64,000 bases of DNA from Methylophaga pinxianii (GTDB lineage: Bacteria > Pseudomonadota > Gammaproteobacteria > Nitrosococcales > Methylophagaceae): NCBI RefSeq assembly GCF_020447225.1, contig NZ_JAJAEO010000184.1:22015-86014 (forward strand), read 5' to 3'. Below are positions 50,089 through 59,557 of the stretch, one piece after another. The notes under the pieces were generated by a model. The model was given only the letters and a program-made list of their open reading frames with translations. It ran no database searches and was not told where the DNA came from. Position numbers and translations under genes: made by a program. The first letter of the stretch is position 1. Every line of letters starts with the position of its first letter.

Positions 50089-51303
50089 ATGGAAGCTAAA
50101 ATAATTCGAACAGAAGAACAATACACTGCTTATCTTGATGAGGTTCAAGCCCTCATTTCTGAAAGTCCGACTCTGAACTCAGAAAAGAGTGAACGACTTG
50201 AACTACTGACAGTTCTATTAGAATCATATGAAAACTCTAAATATCCGGTAGAAAGCCCTGACCCCATAGACGCTATTCTTTTTCGCATGAATGAAAAAGG
50301 ATTAAAGCAAGCTGATCTGATTCCATATTTTGGTACCAGCAGTCGGGTGTCAGAAGTATTGAATCGTAAGCGTCCTTTAACAGTCCAAATGATTCGTGCA
50401 TTAACAATTGGTCTCGGTATCTCAGCTGAAACATTAGTTGGCGCATCACTTACCGCCCCCCCCAACAATAAAAAATCTGTTGATTGGTCTAAATTCCCTA
50501 TTAAAGAAATGTCCCGTAGAGGCTGGATCAGTAAAGCCGGAAAAATTGCCAAGAATAACATTGAAGATTTAGTAAAAGGCTTTATTTCAGATGCAGGCCT
50601 AGAATTTGGCGCGGCATCTTTTCGAAAAACATTTTATGGAGAGGCTGAAACCCCTACATCGAGATATGCCTTATATGCTTGGTTGGCTAGAGTGATCCAA
50701 AAAGCTAGGGAAAAGAAATCGAGTACTAGTAAGTTCAACCCCGATGACCTGTCCTCAAGTTATTTGAAAGAACTTGCTCAGTTAAGTCGATTCGATACCG
50801 GTCCATTATTAGCTATAGAACAACTAGAAAAAACAGGCATCGTCGTAATCATTGAACCAGCTTTGAAAGGCACATTATTGGATGGAGCAGCACTTAAAGA
50901 CGCCGATGGAACACCAATCATTGGCCTCACCTTAAGATATGACCGACTTGACCATTTTTGGTTTACGCTCTTACATGAAATTGCTCATATCTGGAAGCAC
51001 GTAGACGGTAACGAAGCATTTTTGGATGATTTAGACTCCTCATCTGAAGATCGTAAAGAAGCTGAGGCCAATCGCTTAGCTACTGAAGCATTTATACCAA
51101 GGGTGCAGTGGCGAAGAAGCGACGCCTACACTGCCCCCAGCAAAGATTCAATTGAACGCTTTGCTAAAGATTTGAAAATTCATCCCGCGTTAGTGGCGGG
51201 AAGATTACGCAAGGAGTCGGGAAATTACAGCCTGTTCTCCGATATGCTGGGACAGAACCAAGTACGACAATTATTTCCATCCAGTCAGGAGTGTGAGGCA
51301 TAG
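50089..51303 (+). CDS. XRE regulator fused to ImmA/IrrE-type metallopeptidase
   Basis: A 404-residue fusion. Residues 1-130 resemble the HigA antitoxin: a helical lead ('DPIDAILFRMNEKGLKQADLIPYFG') and an XRE helix-turn-helix ('SSRVSEVLNRKRPLTVQMIRALTIGLGI'). Residues from about 230 form an ImmA/IrrE zinc peptidase with H296-E297-I-A-H300 and a downstream acidic ligand in 'EAEANRLATEAFIP'. IrrE/ImmA enzymes cleave repressors after DNA damage or phage signals. Here the DNA-binding part and protease are one chain, so it could repress its promoter and also switch the module on by cleavage (inference). Confidence 0.85.
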   Translation: MEAKIIRTEEQYTAYLDEVQALISESPTLNSEKSERLELLTVLLESYENSKYPVESPDPIDAILFRMNEKGLKQADLIPYFGTSSRVSEVLNRKRPLTVQMIRALTIGLGISAETLVGASLTAPPNNKKSVDWSKFPIKEMSRRGWISKAGKIAKNNIEDLVKGFISDAGLEFGAASFRKTFYGEAETPTSRYALYAWLARVIQKAREKKSSTSKFNPDDLSSSYLKELAQLSRFDTGPLLAIEQLEKTGIVVIIEPALKGTLLDGAALKDADGTPIIGLTLRYDRLDHFWFTLLHEIAHIWKHVDGNEAFLDDLDSSSEDRKEAEANRLATEAFIPRVQWRRSDAYTAPSKDSIERFAKDLKIHPALVAGRLRKESGNYSLFSDMLGQNQVRQLFPSSQECEA

Positions 51304-51305
51304 TC

Positions 51306-52424
51306 ATGAATACTAATTACTTCCCTATTTTGAAAGCAAAAGATGCTGAATTTGACGCACTTGGTAAGGCGTCAGCAAACGTCACCAATAACATGGTGCC
51401 GATGTTTGAAGTCCCCAAATTCAATCCTGAACTAAAAAAATATAAAGATAATCCCTACGCAAAAGCCACTTTTTTATCCGAGCTTAGTAAAAAAATAAGT
51501 ATTCTACGATCTGGGATGTACACAATGTTCGATACATACCATTGGCAAAATCCCGGCGAAAAAGTGGAAACAGGAGAGCATCATTTATCTTATCTATATA
51601 ACGCCCTGAAAAGTGATGGAGTCAATGCTGTGCCGGTTGTAGGTTATGATCGATGGGATGACATCGAATATCGTCTGGCATTAAAAAGCATTTCGAAATC
51701 ACACACTGGTGTATTTTGTGTAAGGCTTGACCGATTTGCATTTGATGATGTTCGTGATCCTGATCACTTTCATTCTAGGTTGTCAGAAATTGTTAACTTC
51801 CTCGAACTCGACCCATCTAATTGCCATGTAACGCTCGACCTTGAAGATGTCAGCTCCCTCGCTATAGTAGATATTTTCGAAAAATTTGATTCTCTATTCT
51901 CTCAAATCAATATTTATGGTTTTTCCTCCTATTCAATAGCTGGTTGTTCTCTACCGAACTCAATTGATAAGGTAATCAAAGACAAAGACTCCTGCGGCTC
52001 TATATTGAGAGGAGAAATGTTGTTATGGAAAAATGCTAGAAAGCATTACCCCACCTTCAACATTCATTTTGGCGATTACGGTGTCCGTGGACCTAATTCC
52101 GGTGAATCAGGATATGGAAATACCAACGCCAAAATTCGATACACAATTGACGATCATTATTTTATTGTGAGGGGGCACGTGATTAGAAAACCACAAGGAG
52201 GTTTTCAACACTGTGGCCTTGCGCAAACCGTACTAAATTCAGGCTATTATCTGCCCGGCTTTAGTTGGGGAGATAATGAAATTAAGCGATGCGCAAATGG
52301 TGATATTGGTGGCGGGTCTACTACCTGGATTAAAATTGATACAAATCATCATATTGAGTATGTGGTGGCTGAAATAAATGAGTTTGAACGCACAATTATA
52401 AATGCTGTTCAAACAGAAAAATAA
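51306..52424 (+). CDS. Beta family protein (T4 beta-protein-like)
   Basis: A 372-residue protein with the Beta-protein family pattern: 'YFPILKAKDAEFDALG' at the start, 'MVPMFEVPKF', a central 'CVRLDRFAFDDV', 'VTLDLEDVS' and a C-terminal 'HFGDYGVRGP' plus 'GGGSTTWIKIDTNHHIEYV'. The beta/alpha layout suggests a TIM-barrel-like fold (inference). Members often sit beside XRE or IrrE genes in variable regions and have no known activity. It starts two bases after the IrrE stop with GAGG upstream, so it is co-transcribed. It is AT-rich relative to the adjacent core genes. Confidence 0.78.
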   Translation: MNTNYFPILKAKDAEFDALGKASANVTNNMVPMFEVPKFNPELKKYKDNPYAKATFLSELSKKISILRSGMYTMFDTYHWQNPGEKVETGEHHLSYLYNALKSDGVNAVPVVGYDRWDDIEYRLALKSISKSHTGVFCVRLDRFAFDDVRDPDHFHSRLSEIVNFLELDPSNCHVTLDLEDVSSLAIVDIFEKFDSLFSQINIYGFSSYSIAGCSLPNSIDKVIKDKDSCGSILRGEMLLWKNARKHYPTFNIHFGDYGVRGPNSGESGYGNTNAKIRYTIDDHYFIVRGHVIRKPQGGFQHCGLAQTVLNSGYYLPGFSWGDNEIKRCANGDIGGGSTTWIKIDTNHHIEYVVAEINEFERTIINAVQTEK

Positions 52425-52532
52425 AAAAATAATTAAGAGCTTCGAGCGATATAAGCATAGAATGCAGACAACGCTCATGCCGAACTGTATGGCAAAAATG
52501 TGCGCTAGTTAAAATTTTTGACGAATGAACAA

Positions 52533-54230
52533 TTAACTCTGATCCAAATTGATTTCAAACATTTGCTGATTATCAACTGCTGGGAAAAACGCTGGCTGCT
52601 CATGCATTAGCACGATAAGCATTTTCTCCTGCCACTGCAGGTACAAACGCTGCCAGATGCGTTCTGCCATCTCTCCATCAATGCCGTTGAAAGGCTCATC
52701 CAGCAAGATCAGTTTTGTTTCTCTTAATAAGAGTCTTGCCAGACAGATCCTTCTGGCCTGACCACCGGATAGTTGGCTGCCGGTATCACCTAGCCAGCTG
52801 TGTAATCCTTTGGGTAGTTGTTTAGCCCAATCATCCAGCTCAACTAAACTCAGTGCCTGCCAAAGCTGTTGTTCGTCAACGTGCTCCAGCCCGAGTGTCA
52901 GATTGCTATAAAGCGTGGCGGCGATAATGCTGTTTTGTTGGGTTAAATAGGCTATTTGCTGATGCCATGAGGCGGTTTGTTCGGCTTTTAGTGGAATTCC
53001 GTTAATCAGTAGCTGATAATGAGAAATGGACGAATCCGGAATTTCCAGCCCCGCCATGATATTTGCCATCGTCGACTTGCCGCTGCCTGAGCGTCCGGCC
53101 AATAGCAGACATTGTCCAGCGGTTAATTCAAACGCTATGGCGGTTTCCATCGTACACGTCACTTTGGGGTGCGCAGCCAACATGACCGACAGTCTTTCCA
53201 GTTGTGACACAGCCAATTGCTGAGTGTGCTGACGCTGAGCCAAAGGGCGCAAACGTTCGGCGGAATAACGCGTTTTCCCCCACTGCCCTATTTGTCCCGG
53301 CAGATTTTGCAGTAACTCGGCCAAACCAAACACCGCCAACACCAGCATAACCGCAACCGGTCCACTCATCGTCGTATTCTGATATGCCAGTAAAGCCACA
53401 ATTGCCACCGCAATCACGAACAAACCATGACAGATACTGACCATCAATTGTGCATTGGCTATATGTTGATTCAATCGAAGCTGTGAGAGGCCAATCTGTT
53501 TTAATGACGCCTCCAGTTGAGTTTGATGCGAGTGCTGTAGGTGGGCCGCCTGTAATTCAAGTTGTCCTTGTATATGTTCAATTGATACTAAACGGGCACA
53601 GTTGATTTGTTCGGCATAAAGCGCACTGATGTGAGCAGTTTTATGGGTTAACAGGCTGAAATAGCCAATGCCTGACAGTAAGGCGATAACAGCAAACACC
53701 CAGCCAAGCGCGAATGAGAAAAAGCCTATAAAGATAGCCAGCAACAACACGCTGCCGATGGCGGTCATTGTTGGCAACAACAGCCTTAACACGAGACTAT
53801 CAAGATTATCCAGATCAGCGGTTAAACGACTCAGCCATTCACTATCGCGAGTGCTGCGCAGTTGATGAGCAGGTAAATCGATTAATCCGCGGAACAGGGT
53901 GCCTCTGAAGCCCGCGATAACACGCAGTACCATATCGTGATTATGCAGACGTTCAAAATAACGCCCTACTGTTCGGCTCAAAGCAAAAAAGCGGATGCCG
54001 CCGCCTGGACGATAGATATCCAGCAACACGACACTGCCCGCCGTAATGGCCAGGCCGGTAATCGCCGTGGCGGTGATCAACCATCCGGATAAGGCCAATA
54101 ATCCCATTGCTGAAAGCGTCGTTAATAACGCCAGTAACAGACCGATTACGATTCTTTTCTGCTGATTATCCAGGACTTTTTTAAGCCAGAACCACATGCC
54201 CGAATCGTGTTTTTTGCTATGAAGAAACAC
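52533..54230 (-). CDS. cydC: Thiol-reductant ABC exporter subunit CydC
   Basis: A 565-residue ABC half-transporter. The membrane domain holds six helices (about 25-310). The ATPase domain (about 350-560) has Walker A 'AGRSGSGKSTM', signature 'LSGGQARRICLARLLL' and Walker B 'LILLDEP'. CydDC exports cysteine and glutathione to the periplasm and is required to assemble cytochrome bd. It starts two bases after cydD, so they form one operon, with cydAB 177 bases upstream. Confidence 0.93.
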   Translation of the reverse strand: MFLHSKKHDSGMWFWLKKVLDNQQKRIVIGLLLALLTTLSAMGLLALSGWLITATAITGLAITAGSVVLLDIYRPGGGIRFFALSRTVGRYFERLHNHDMVLRVIAGFRGTLFRGLIDLPAHQLRSTRDSEWLSRLTADLDNLDSLVLRLLLPTMTAIGSVLLLAIFIGFFSFALGWVFAVIALLSGIGYFSLLTHKTAHISALYAEQINCARLVSIEHIQGQLELQAAHLQHSHQTQLEASLKQIGLSQLRLNQHIANAQLMVSICHGLFVIAVAIVALLAYQNTTMSGPVAVMLVLAVFGLAELLQNLPGQIGQWGKTRYSAERLRPLAQRQHTQQLAVSQLERLSVMLAAHPKVTCTMETAIAFELTAGQCLLLAGRSGSGKSTMANIMAGLEIPDSSISHYQLLINGIPLKAEQTASWHQQIAYLTQQNSIIAATLYSNLTLGLEHVDEQQLWQALSLVELDDWAKQLPKGLHSWLGDTGSQLSGGQARRICLARLLLRETKLILLDEPFNGIDGEMAERIWQRLYLQWQEKMLIVLMHEQPAFFPAVDNQQMFEINLDQS

Positions 54231-54232
54231 GC

Positions 54233-55927
54233 TTAGCCTGCCTCTCGCTCAGTAAACAGAAGTCGTTGATCAGCAAGCGCCAGCACATCAGCATCATGGC
54301 TGGAAATCACCAAGATACAATTTGGTTTTAACGCCGTTAATGCCGTCAGCACATACTGACGACTTTGTGCATCCAGACTGGCTGTCGGTTCATCCATCAA
54401 CACCAACGGTGCCGGCGACAGTAATATTCTTGCCAAAGCTAATCTTTGTAATTGGCCACCGGAAAGCCCTTCACCATGCTCATTAACTTGACTGTCCAAG
54501 CCGTTGTTTCTAGATAGAATTAAATTTCCCAATCCTAGCTGCACCAAAACCGCCTGCATCTGTTTTCTCGTTGCCTTGGGGGCCAATACCTGCAGGTTAT
54601 CTGCCCAACTGCCATGAATGATCCAGGGCTTTTGTGGTAAGTAACGGATCGGCTCGGTTCCAATAGGGCGCTGATTTAACATCACGCTACCCGACAAGGC
54701 GGGCAGATAACCTGCCAGCGTATGTAACAAGGTGGTTTTACCACTCCCCGAGGCGCCACTTATTACCAGACACTGGCCCGTGGTTAACTCCATATTAAGA
54801 GGGCCTTGCAATGCCTTGTCCGCCGTATAGCCGATGGTCAGTTGCAGTGAAGTTAAATGCGCCAATTTCGATTCTGTGGATGTTTGGAAATCAGCTTCGG
54901 CTCTCTGCACCCGAGATTCTGGACGTAAATAAGGCGCGATATGTCCTGCGGCCGCAATCGCTGCGGCTCGGTCATGATAAAACTGCGATAAATTTCGTAA
55001 TGGCTGAAAAAACTCGGGAGCCAGCAACAGAATAAATAATCCGCTGAATAAGGTGATATCAGCTGCCGGGCCCCAGGTGATGGAACCCAACAAGGCAAAA
55101 CCAATATAGATGGCAATACTGGCAATTGCGACGCTGGTAAAAAATTCCAGAACGGCTGATGACAGAAATGCCAGTTTCAGGGTTTTCATCACCACCTGAC
55201 GGTAATCCTGACTTCGTGCATTCACCTCGGTCAGCGCCGCCGCTTCGGCAGCAAACAGCTTTAATGTCGTGAGATGTTTGACGCGATCCAGAAAATGTCC
55301 TGCCAGACGCTGGCGTTGTTTGAAAAATCGCTGGTTTACCCCTTCTGCCCCCATACCGACCAACACCATAAAGAAGGGAATTAATGGCGCAGCCAATAAC
55401 AAAAACAAAGCCGCTAGCCAATTGTAATAAAACACCACTATTACAATGAGTAAGGGGGTAAGTAAGGCAAGTGATTGCTGGGGCCAGAATCGTGCAAAAA
55501 AACCATCCATGGCTTCGACATCTTCAATTAATTGACTGGCTGCCGCCCCGGGAGAACGTTGGGTATGTTCCAGAGCACTGGTTTGACGCCAGGCGGAGAG
55601 GATCTGCGCTCGCAAATCTGCTCGCGCATGCAGACTGGCTAATTGACTGAGATGTTCTTGTACCCGGGTTAATACAGCATGGCTAATCAGACTCAATATC
55701 ATCAGGATAATAAAGCGAATCTGCTCAATGAGCGGTTGTTGCTGAATAATGACTGAGTAAGTCAATGTGGCCAAGGCATACCACTGCACAATCACCGCTA
55801 GCGTGGCCAAGCCGCCTGCACCAACAGCCAGAAGCAACCGATTACGCTGTTTACCTGCAAGCTGTTTTAACAATAACCGTCCGGCTTTGGCTGGGGAGTT
55901 ATCAGTCGCGATCGACTCATCTGACAT
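54233..55927 (-). CDS. cydD: Thiol-reductant ABC exporter subunit CydD
   Basis: A 564-residue ABC half-transporter that pairs with CydC. Six membrane helices lie within about 30-320. The ATPase domain has Walker A 'SGASGSGKTTLLH', signature 'LSGGQLQRLALARILL', Walker B 'LVLMDEP' and the H-loop 'ISSHD'. The cydAB genes lie immediately upstream on the same strand, so the oxidase and its assembly exporter are probably expressed together, although the 177-base gap could hold a promoter. Confidence 0.93.
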   Translation of the reverse strand: MSDESIATDNSPAKAGRLLLKQLAGKQRNRLLLAVGAGGLATLAVIVQWYALATLTYSVIIQQQPLIEQIRFIILMILSLISHAVLTRVQEHLSQLASLHARADLRAQILSAWRQTSALEHTQRSPGAAASQLIEDVEAMDGFFARFWPQQSLALLTPLLIVIVVFYYNWLAALFLLLAAPLIPFFMVLVGMGAEGVNQRFFKQRQRLAGHFLDRVKHLTTLKLFAAEAAALTEVNARSQDYRQVVMKTLKLAFLSSAVLEFFTSVAIASIAIYIGFALLGSITWGPAADITLFSGLFILLLAPEFFQPLRNLSQFYHDRAAAIAAAGHIAPYLRPESRVQRAEADFQTSTESKLAHLTSLQLTIGYTADKALQGPLNMELTTGQCLVISGASGSGKTTLLHTLAGYLPALSGSVMLNQRPIGTEPIRYLPQKPWIIHGSWADNLQVLAPKATRKQMQAVLVQLGLGNLILSRNNGLDSQVNEHGEGLSGGQLQRLALARILLSPAPLVLMDEPTASLDAQSRQYVLTALTALKPNCILVISSHDADVLALADQRLLFTEREAG

Positions 55928-56104
55928 GAAGAAAGCCCTGTTGCAGGTTCATCGCCGCCTCAGCTATGTATTAAAGTGCCACCATCACTAGTACGAGAAG
56001 CATTAGAGATATGCCAACCTGATAAGTGAAATACTGTCATTTCGACCACAGCCCCCATTCAAATGGGCTTGGTTTACTACGTGACGATATTCGGAATGTT
56101 TGGG

Positions 56105-57103
56105 CTAATGGTAGCCCCCTTTTACCTTACCGCGGAATATCCAATACGACCAGGCAATATAGGCCATGACAATTGGGATAACAAACAGAAAGCCCAGCAG
56201 TAAAAAAAGCTGTGATTCATACGCTGAAGCCGCATCCCATAACGTGTAATCGGGTGGGACAATATAAGGCCATTTACTAGCCAGCAGGCCAAGATAGGTA
56301 AATAAAAACAATCCCATAGTCGCGACAAAAGGCATACCTTCCTGTTGTTTTTTAACCGCGCGAAATATCAGAAAAGCACAATAAAGTGCCAGAACAGGTA
56401 ACAGCCAGATTATTGAAACACCATTAAACCAACGGTTTAAGACACCTTGGTCCACAAATGGGGTATAGATACTCACCACCCCAAAGACGACCAACACCAT
56501 GATGAGCAAAATCGGCGTAATTTTATAAGCCCATTGTTGTAACTCACCTTCGGTTTTCATAATCAACCAGGTGCTACCCAGTAATGCATAACCAGCGACC
56601 AGGCCCAACCCGGTCATAATCGTAAAAGGTGTCAACCAATCCAGCGGTCCGCCCACATACACCAGATTGTTGGTTTCAAAGCCCTGAACATAAGCCCCGA
56701 CCACTGCGCCCTGAGCAAATGCAGCCACAAACGAACCGCCGGCAAAAGCCCAATCCCAAAGATATTTGGTGGTATTTGCCTTGAAGCGAAACTCAAACGC
56801 TACCCCGCGAAAAATGAGGCCGGCTAACATTAAAAACACACCTATATATAAAGCAGGCAATAAAACGGAATACACCAATGGAAAGGCAGCCAATATTCCT
56901 GTACCACCCAAAACGAGCCAAGTTTCATTGCCATCCCACACGGGTGCCACCGAGTTCATCATAATGTCGCGTGAATGATCATCCGGTGCAAACGGATACA
57001 ATATGCCCTGCCCCAGATCAAAGCCATCCATCAGTACATACATCATGACAGCAAAGCCAATAATTCCTGCCCATATAATCACTAAATCAAATGGTTGATC
57101 CAT
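56105..57103 (-). CDS. cydB: Cytochrome bd-type oxidase subunit II
   Basis: A 332-residue membrane protein with eight to nine helices, of the CydB/CioB family ('VIIWAGIIGFAVMMYVLMDGFDLGQGIL', 'SVAPVWDGNETWLVLGG', 'LASKWPYIVPPDYTLWDAAS'). It completes the quinol oxidase with CydA, reducing oxygen to water without proton pumping. The start overlaps the cydA stop (TAATG). I looked for a CydX-type small subunit after it and found only a frame with no usable start. Confidence 0.93.
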   Translation of the reverse strand: MDQPFDLVIIWAGIIGFAVMMYVLMDGFDLGQGILYPFAPDDHSRDIMMNSVAPVWDGNETWLVLGGTGILAAFPLVYSVLLPALYIGVFLMLAGLIFRGVAFEFRFKANTTKYLWDWAFAGGSFVAAFAQGAVVGAYVQGFETNNLVYVGGPLDWLTPFTIMTGLGLVAGYALLGSTWLIMKTEGELQQWAYKITPILLIMVLVVFGVVSIYTPFVDQGVLNRWFNGVSIIWLLPVLALYCAFLIFRAVKKQQEGMPFVATMGLFLFTYLGLLASKWPYIVPPDYTLWDAASAYESQLFLLLGFLFVIPIVMAYIAWSYWIFRGKVKGGYH

Positions 57104-58500
57104 TACAGTCCTCCATCCAGATTTGCATTGGCTGCCGAGATAGGACGTTGCGCTTTTTCCACGTCACTATCGATTTGTTCAGCATTGGCTGTTTCTAGCC
57201 CCCCACGGAGAACGCTCATTAAATAGAATACGCCTGCACTGAAAATCATTGCATACACGAAGATATAACCGGTTAACGAAAACAAAGCCATCCCTCCCGT
57301 TAACGATGGCGTCAGCCCCTCAGCATGACGCATTTGCTCATAAATCAGCCAGGGCGCCCTGCCGACTTCGGTCACAATCCAACCGGCCAATACCGCTATA
57401 AAAGGAGCAAAGCTCATCATTCTTAAGCCATTAAGAAAGGGGCGACATTCCAGATAACGCTGTTTTCGACGTAAAAATAACCCTGCCAAGCCAAACAACA
57501 CCATCAATGTCCCCAATCCCACCATAACCCGGAAAGCCCAGAATACGATGATGACCGGTGGTTGATCTTCGGGTGCGACTTCTTTTAATCCCTTAACTTC
57601 ACCCTCCCAATCATGGGTCAGAATCAGACTGCCAAGTTTAGGAATGCCTATTTCAAAATGATTTTCCTGTGCCTCTTTATCGGGAATAGCAAACAAAAGT
57701 AAGGGTATTCCTGTACCGGTTTCCCAGTGCCCTTCAATTGCTGCCACTTTCATCGGCTGATGCTTAAGGGTATTAACGCCATGAAAATCACCTACCACCA
57801 CCTGGGTTGGCGCTAACAGTAAAATCATCCACAACGACATGGATAATGCTTTTTTATTTGCCTCGACTTCACGCTTGTTCATCAGGTACCAGGCACTGAC
57901 ACCGGCCACCACAAATGCAGCCGTTAAAAAAGCGGCTATCCCCATGTGTAAAAATCGGAATTTGAATGAGGGGTTAAATATGGCATCGCGCCACGAATCC
58001 ACATAATAAAGACCATTTTCGACGGTTATTCCATCGGGTGTATGCAACAGGGAATTTGCCGATAAGATCCAGAAAGCAGAAATAAATGTGCCTACTGCCA
58101 CCATAATCGCAGCAAATAAATGCACTCCCTGCGGAACCTTATCACGGCCAAATAATAAAACGCCCAGAAAGCCTGCTTCGAGAAAAAATGCCGTGACTAC
58201 TTCATAGCTGAGGATGGGGCCAAAGAAATTGGCGGTCGCGTAAGCAAAATTACTCCAGTTGGTACCAAACTGAAACGACATGACGATGCCTGACACGACC
58301 CCCATGCCAAAGACGACGGCAAACACCTGAATCCAGAATTTTGAAAGCCTTTGCCACAGTGGATTACCTGTCTTTAACGACAATGCCTCCAAAGCTGCAA
58401 TGAAACTTGCCAGACCGATAGTGAACACCGGAAATATGGCATGGAAACACACCACAAAGGCAAATTGAATGCGCGACAAGATAAGTGGATCCAGTTCCAT
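57103..58500 (-). CDS. cydA: Cytochrome bd-type ubiquinol oxidase subunit I
   Basis: A 465-residue haem-bearing subunit from the ATG with GGGGG five bases upstream; an ATG six codons earlier has no ribosome site. Key features: 'RIQFAFVVCFHAIFPVFTIGL' (haem ligand His), 'FLHMGIAAF' (haem b595-type His region) and 'GWIVTEVGRAPW' (haem-site signature). At this length the quinol-binding Q-loop is short, as in CIO-type, often cyanide-insensitive, oxidases. It heads the minus-strand cydAB-cydDC group and diverges from the plus-strand gene at 58812. Confidence 0.93.
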   Translation of the reverse strand: MELDPLILSRIQFAFVVCFHAIFPVFTIGLASFIAALEALSLKTGNPLWQRLSKFWIQVFAVVFGMGVVSGIVMSFQFGTNWSNFAYATANFFGPILSYEVVTAFFLEAGFLGVLLFGRDKVPQGVHLFAAIMVAVGTFISAFWILSANSLLHTPDGITVENGLYYVDSWRDAIFNPSFKFRFLHMGIAAFLTAAFVVAGVSAWYLMNKREVEANKKALSMSLWMILLLAPTQVVVGDFHGVNTLKHQPMKVAAIEGHWETGTGIPLLLFAIPDKEAQENHFEIGIPKLGSLILTHDWEGEVKGLKEVAPEDQPPVIIVFWAFRVMVGLGTLMVLFGLAGLFLRRKQRYLECRPFLNGLRMMSFAPFIAVLAGWIVTEVGRAPWLIYEQMRHAEGLTPSLTGGMALFSLTGYIFVYAMIFSAGVFYLMSVLRGGLETANAEQIDSDVEKAQRPISAANANLDGGL

Positions 58501-58577
58501 AGCACCCCCGAAGGTCATGTTGCCGACGCTCTTGTCAGCCGATATACATATTAAGTCAGCAGGATTATCCGATCAGT

Positions 58578-58596
58578 TCTCGTCATTCTCACGAGA
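58578..58596. repeat. Inverted repeat in cydA upstream region
   Basis: TCTCGT (58578-58583) pairs with ACGAGA (58591-58596), 78 bases before cydA. It could be an operator; no known consensus (FNR, ArcA) fits convincingly. Apart from this dyad, the 58501-58811 gap holds nothing that I can assign. Confidence 0.35.
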
Positions 58597-58811
58597 TGTC
58601 CGAATGACTTGTTTGTCTATCTTGATACTATGAAGATACTTCAACATAGGTTAAGCCCTGCTTGCAATGAATTGTTTAAGCTGATATTCGTACCTATTAA
58701 TAATGTCATTCTGAATGACAGCTATTGTTTGATGGCTTCATATTTTTATAACAATATAAACCGTATTAATCCATCGAATGAAGTAACTTTTGTAAATCAG
58801 GAGAAATGGAT

Positions 58812-59336
58812 ATGGAAGTAGAAATCCAAGATGAAAAACATACCGGCCGGGTTGCGGCTGTTTTTGGTGATGAGGTATCTGCTAATGCGGCTAAACAGAA
58901 GCTCATTGATAATGGAATTTCATCAAAAGTCATCAGTATCGTAAAACCTGATGATAGTGCCATTAGTATGAAAATCGAGCCTGAAAGTCGTGGCATCTAC
59001 AAAGGGATTATTAAATCACATGGCTGGTTGGGTCTGATTGGGATGATTGTCGGGGCCTTAATTGCGACTGCCCTGGTGTTAAGCGGTCCTGAAATGACCC
59101 AGTCAAACCCGCTTTATACTTACTTTGTGTTTGTATTCTTTGGTGTCATGTTCGGCATGATGCTCGCTGGTGCAATTTCACTCCGTCCGGATCATGATCC
59201 GTTAATTACCAAAACGGTTGAAGCCAGTCATGAGCATCACTGGACTGTAATAGTACAAACAGATGATGGTGATGAAATTGACCTGGTCAAGAAACTACTC
59301 GAAGGTTCGGCCATTTCGATGAGTGAAACCTTCTAA
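58812..59336 (+). CDS. Membrane protein with general-stress YflT-like domain
   Basis: A 174-residue protein from the second ATG, eight bases after AGGAG; the first ATG is only two bases away from it. The N-terminal part 'VAAVFGDEVSANAAKQKLIDNGISSKVISIVKPDD' resembles the heat-induced stress protein YflT domain, which detects or pairs with oxidised partners by an unknown mechanism. Two hydrophobic helices (about 70-92 and 103-122) are in the middle, and a cytoplasmic tail repeats the domain style ('HHWTVIVQTDDGDEIDLVKKLLEGSA'). Role unknown. Confidence 0.65.
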   Translation: MEVEIQDEKHTGRVAAVFGDEVSANAAKQKLIDNGISSKVISIVKPDDSAISMKIEPESRGIYKGIIKSHGWLGLIGMIVGALIATALVLSGPEMTQSNPLYTYFVFVFFGVMFGMMLAGAISLRPDHDPLITKTVEASHEHHWTVIVQTDDGDEIDLVKKLLEGSAISMSETF

Positions 59337-59355
59337 ATTGAGATATCAGTCTGCG

Positions 59356-59387
59356 CTCTACGAGTCGATCATTTTCGACTCGTAGAG
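59356..59387. repeat. 13-bp perfect hairpin after the YflT-like gene
   Basis: CTCTACGAGTCGA (59356-59368) pairs perfectly with TCGACTCGTAGAG (59375-59387) with a six-base loop, 19 bases after the stop. No T-run follows, so it may be a transcript-end structure or operator. Confidence 0.6.
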
Positions 59388-59499
59388 GATCGTGACCACC
59401 AGTTTTCAACTAAAGCAAAAATATTTTTTTTCTTCACCAAAATGGGTCAAATTCGGTGATCGCGCATGGCGTCTCAGTTACCGCCTGATCACTGCAAAG

Positions 59500-59508
59500 T
59501 TATCCACA
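59500..59508 (+). promoter_or_regulatory. Consensus DnaA box upstream of nrdA
   Basis: TTATCCACA, an exact match to the DnaA box consensus, 143 bases before the nrdA ATG. In E. coli, DnaA boxes upstream of nrdAB couple dNTP supply to replication; the same is inferred here. Confidence 0.6.
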
Positions 59509-59557
59509 TCTAATGCACAATTTATGTGCAACTTATCCTCTTGCTAAGACTTCAAAA

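Noticed and set aside
55928-56104. CydX-like small membrane subunit after cydB
   Set aside because: A hydrophobic frame exists on the minus strand, but it follows a stop with no start codon except one leaving only about ten residues.
58700-58780. FNR box (TTGATnnnnATCAA) near cydA
   Set aside because: Only the first half-site matches; the second half is not present.
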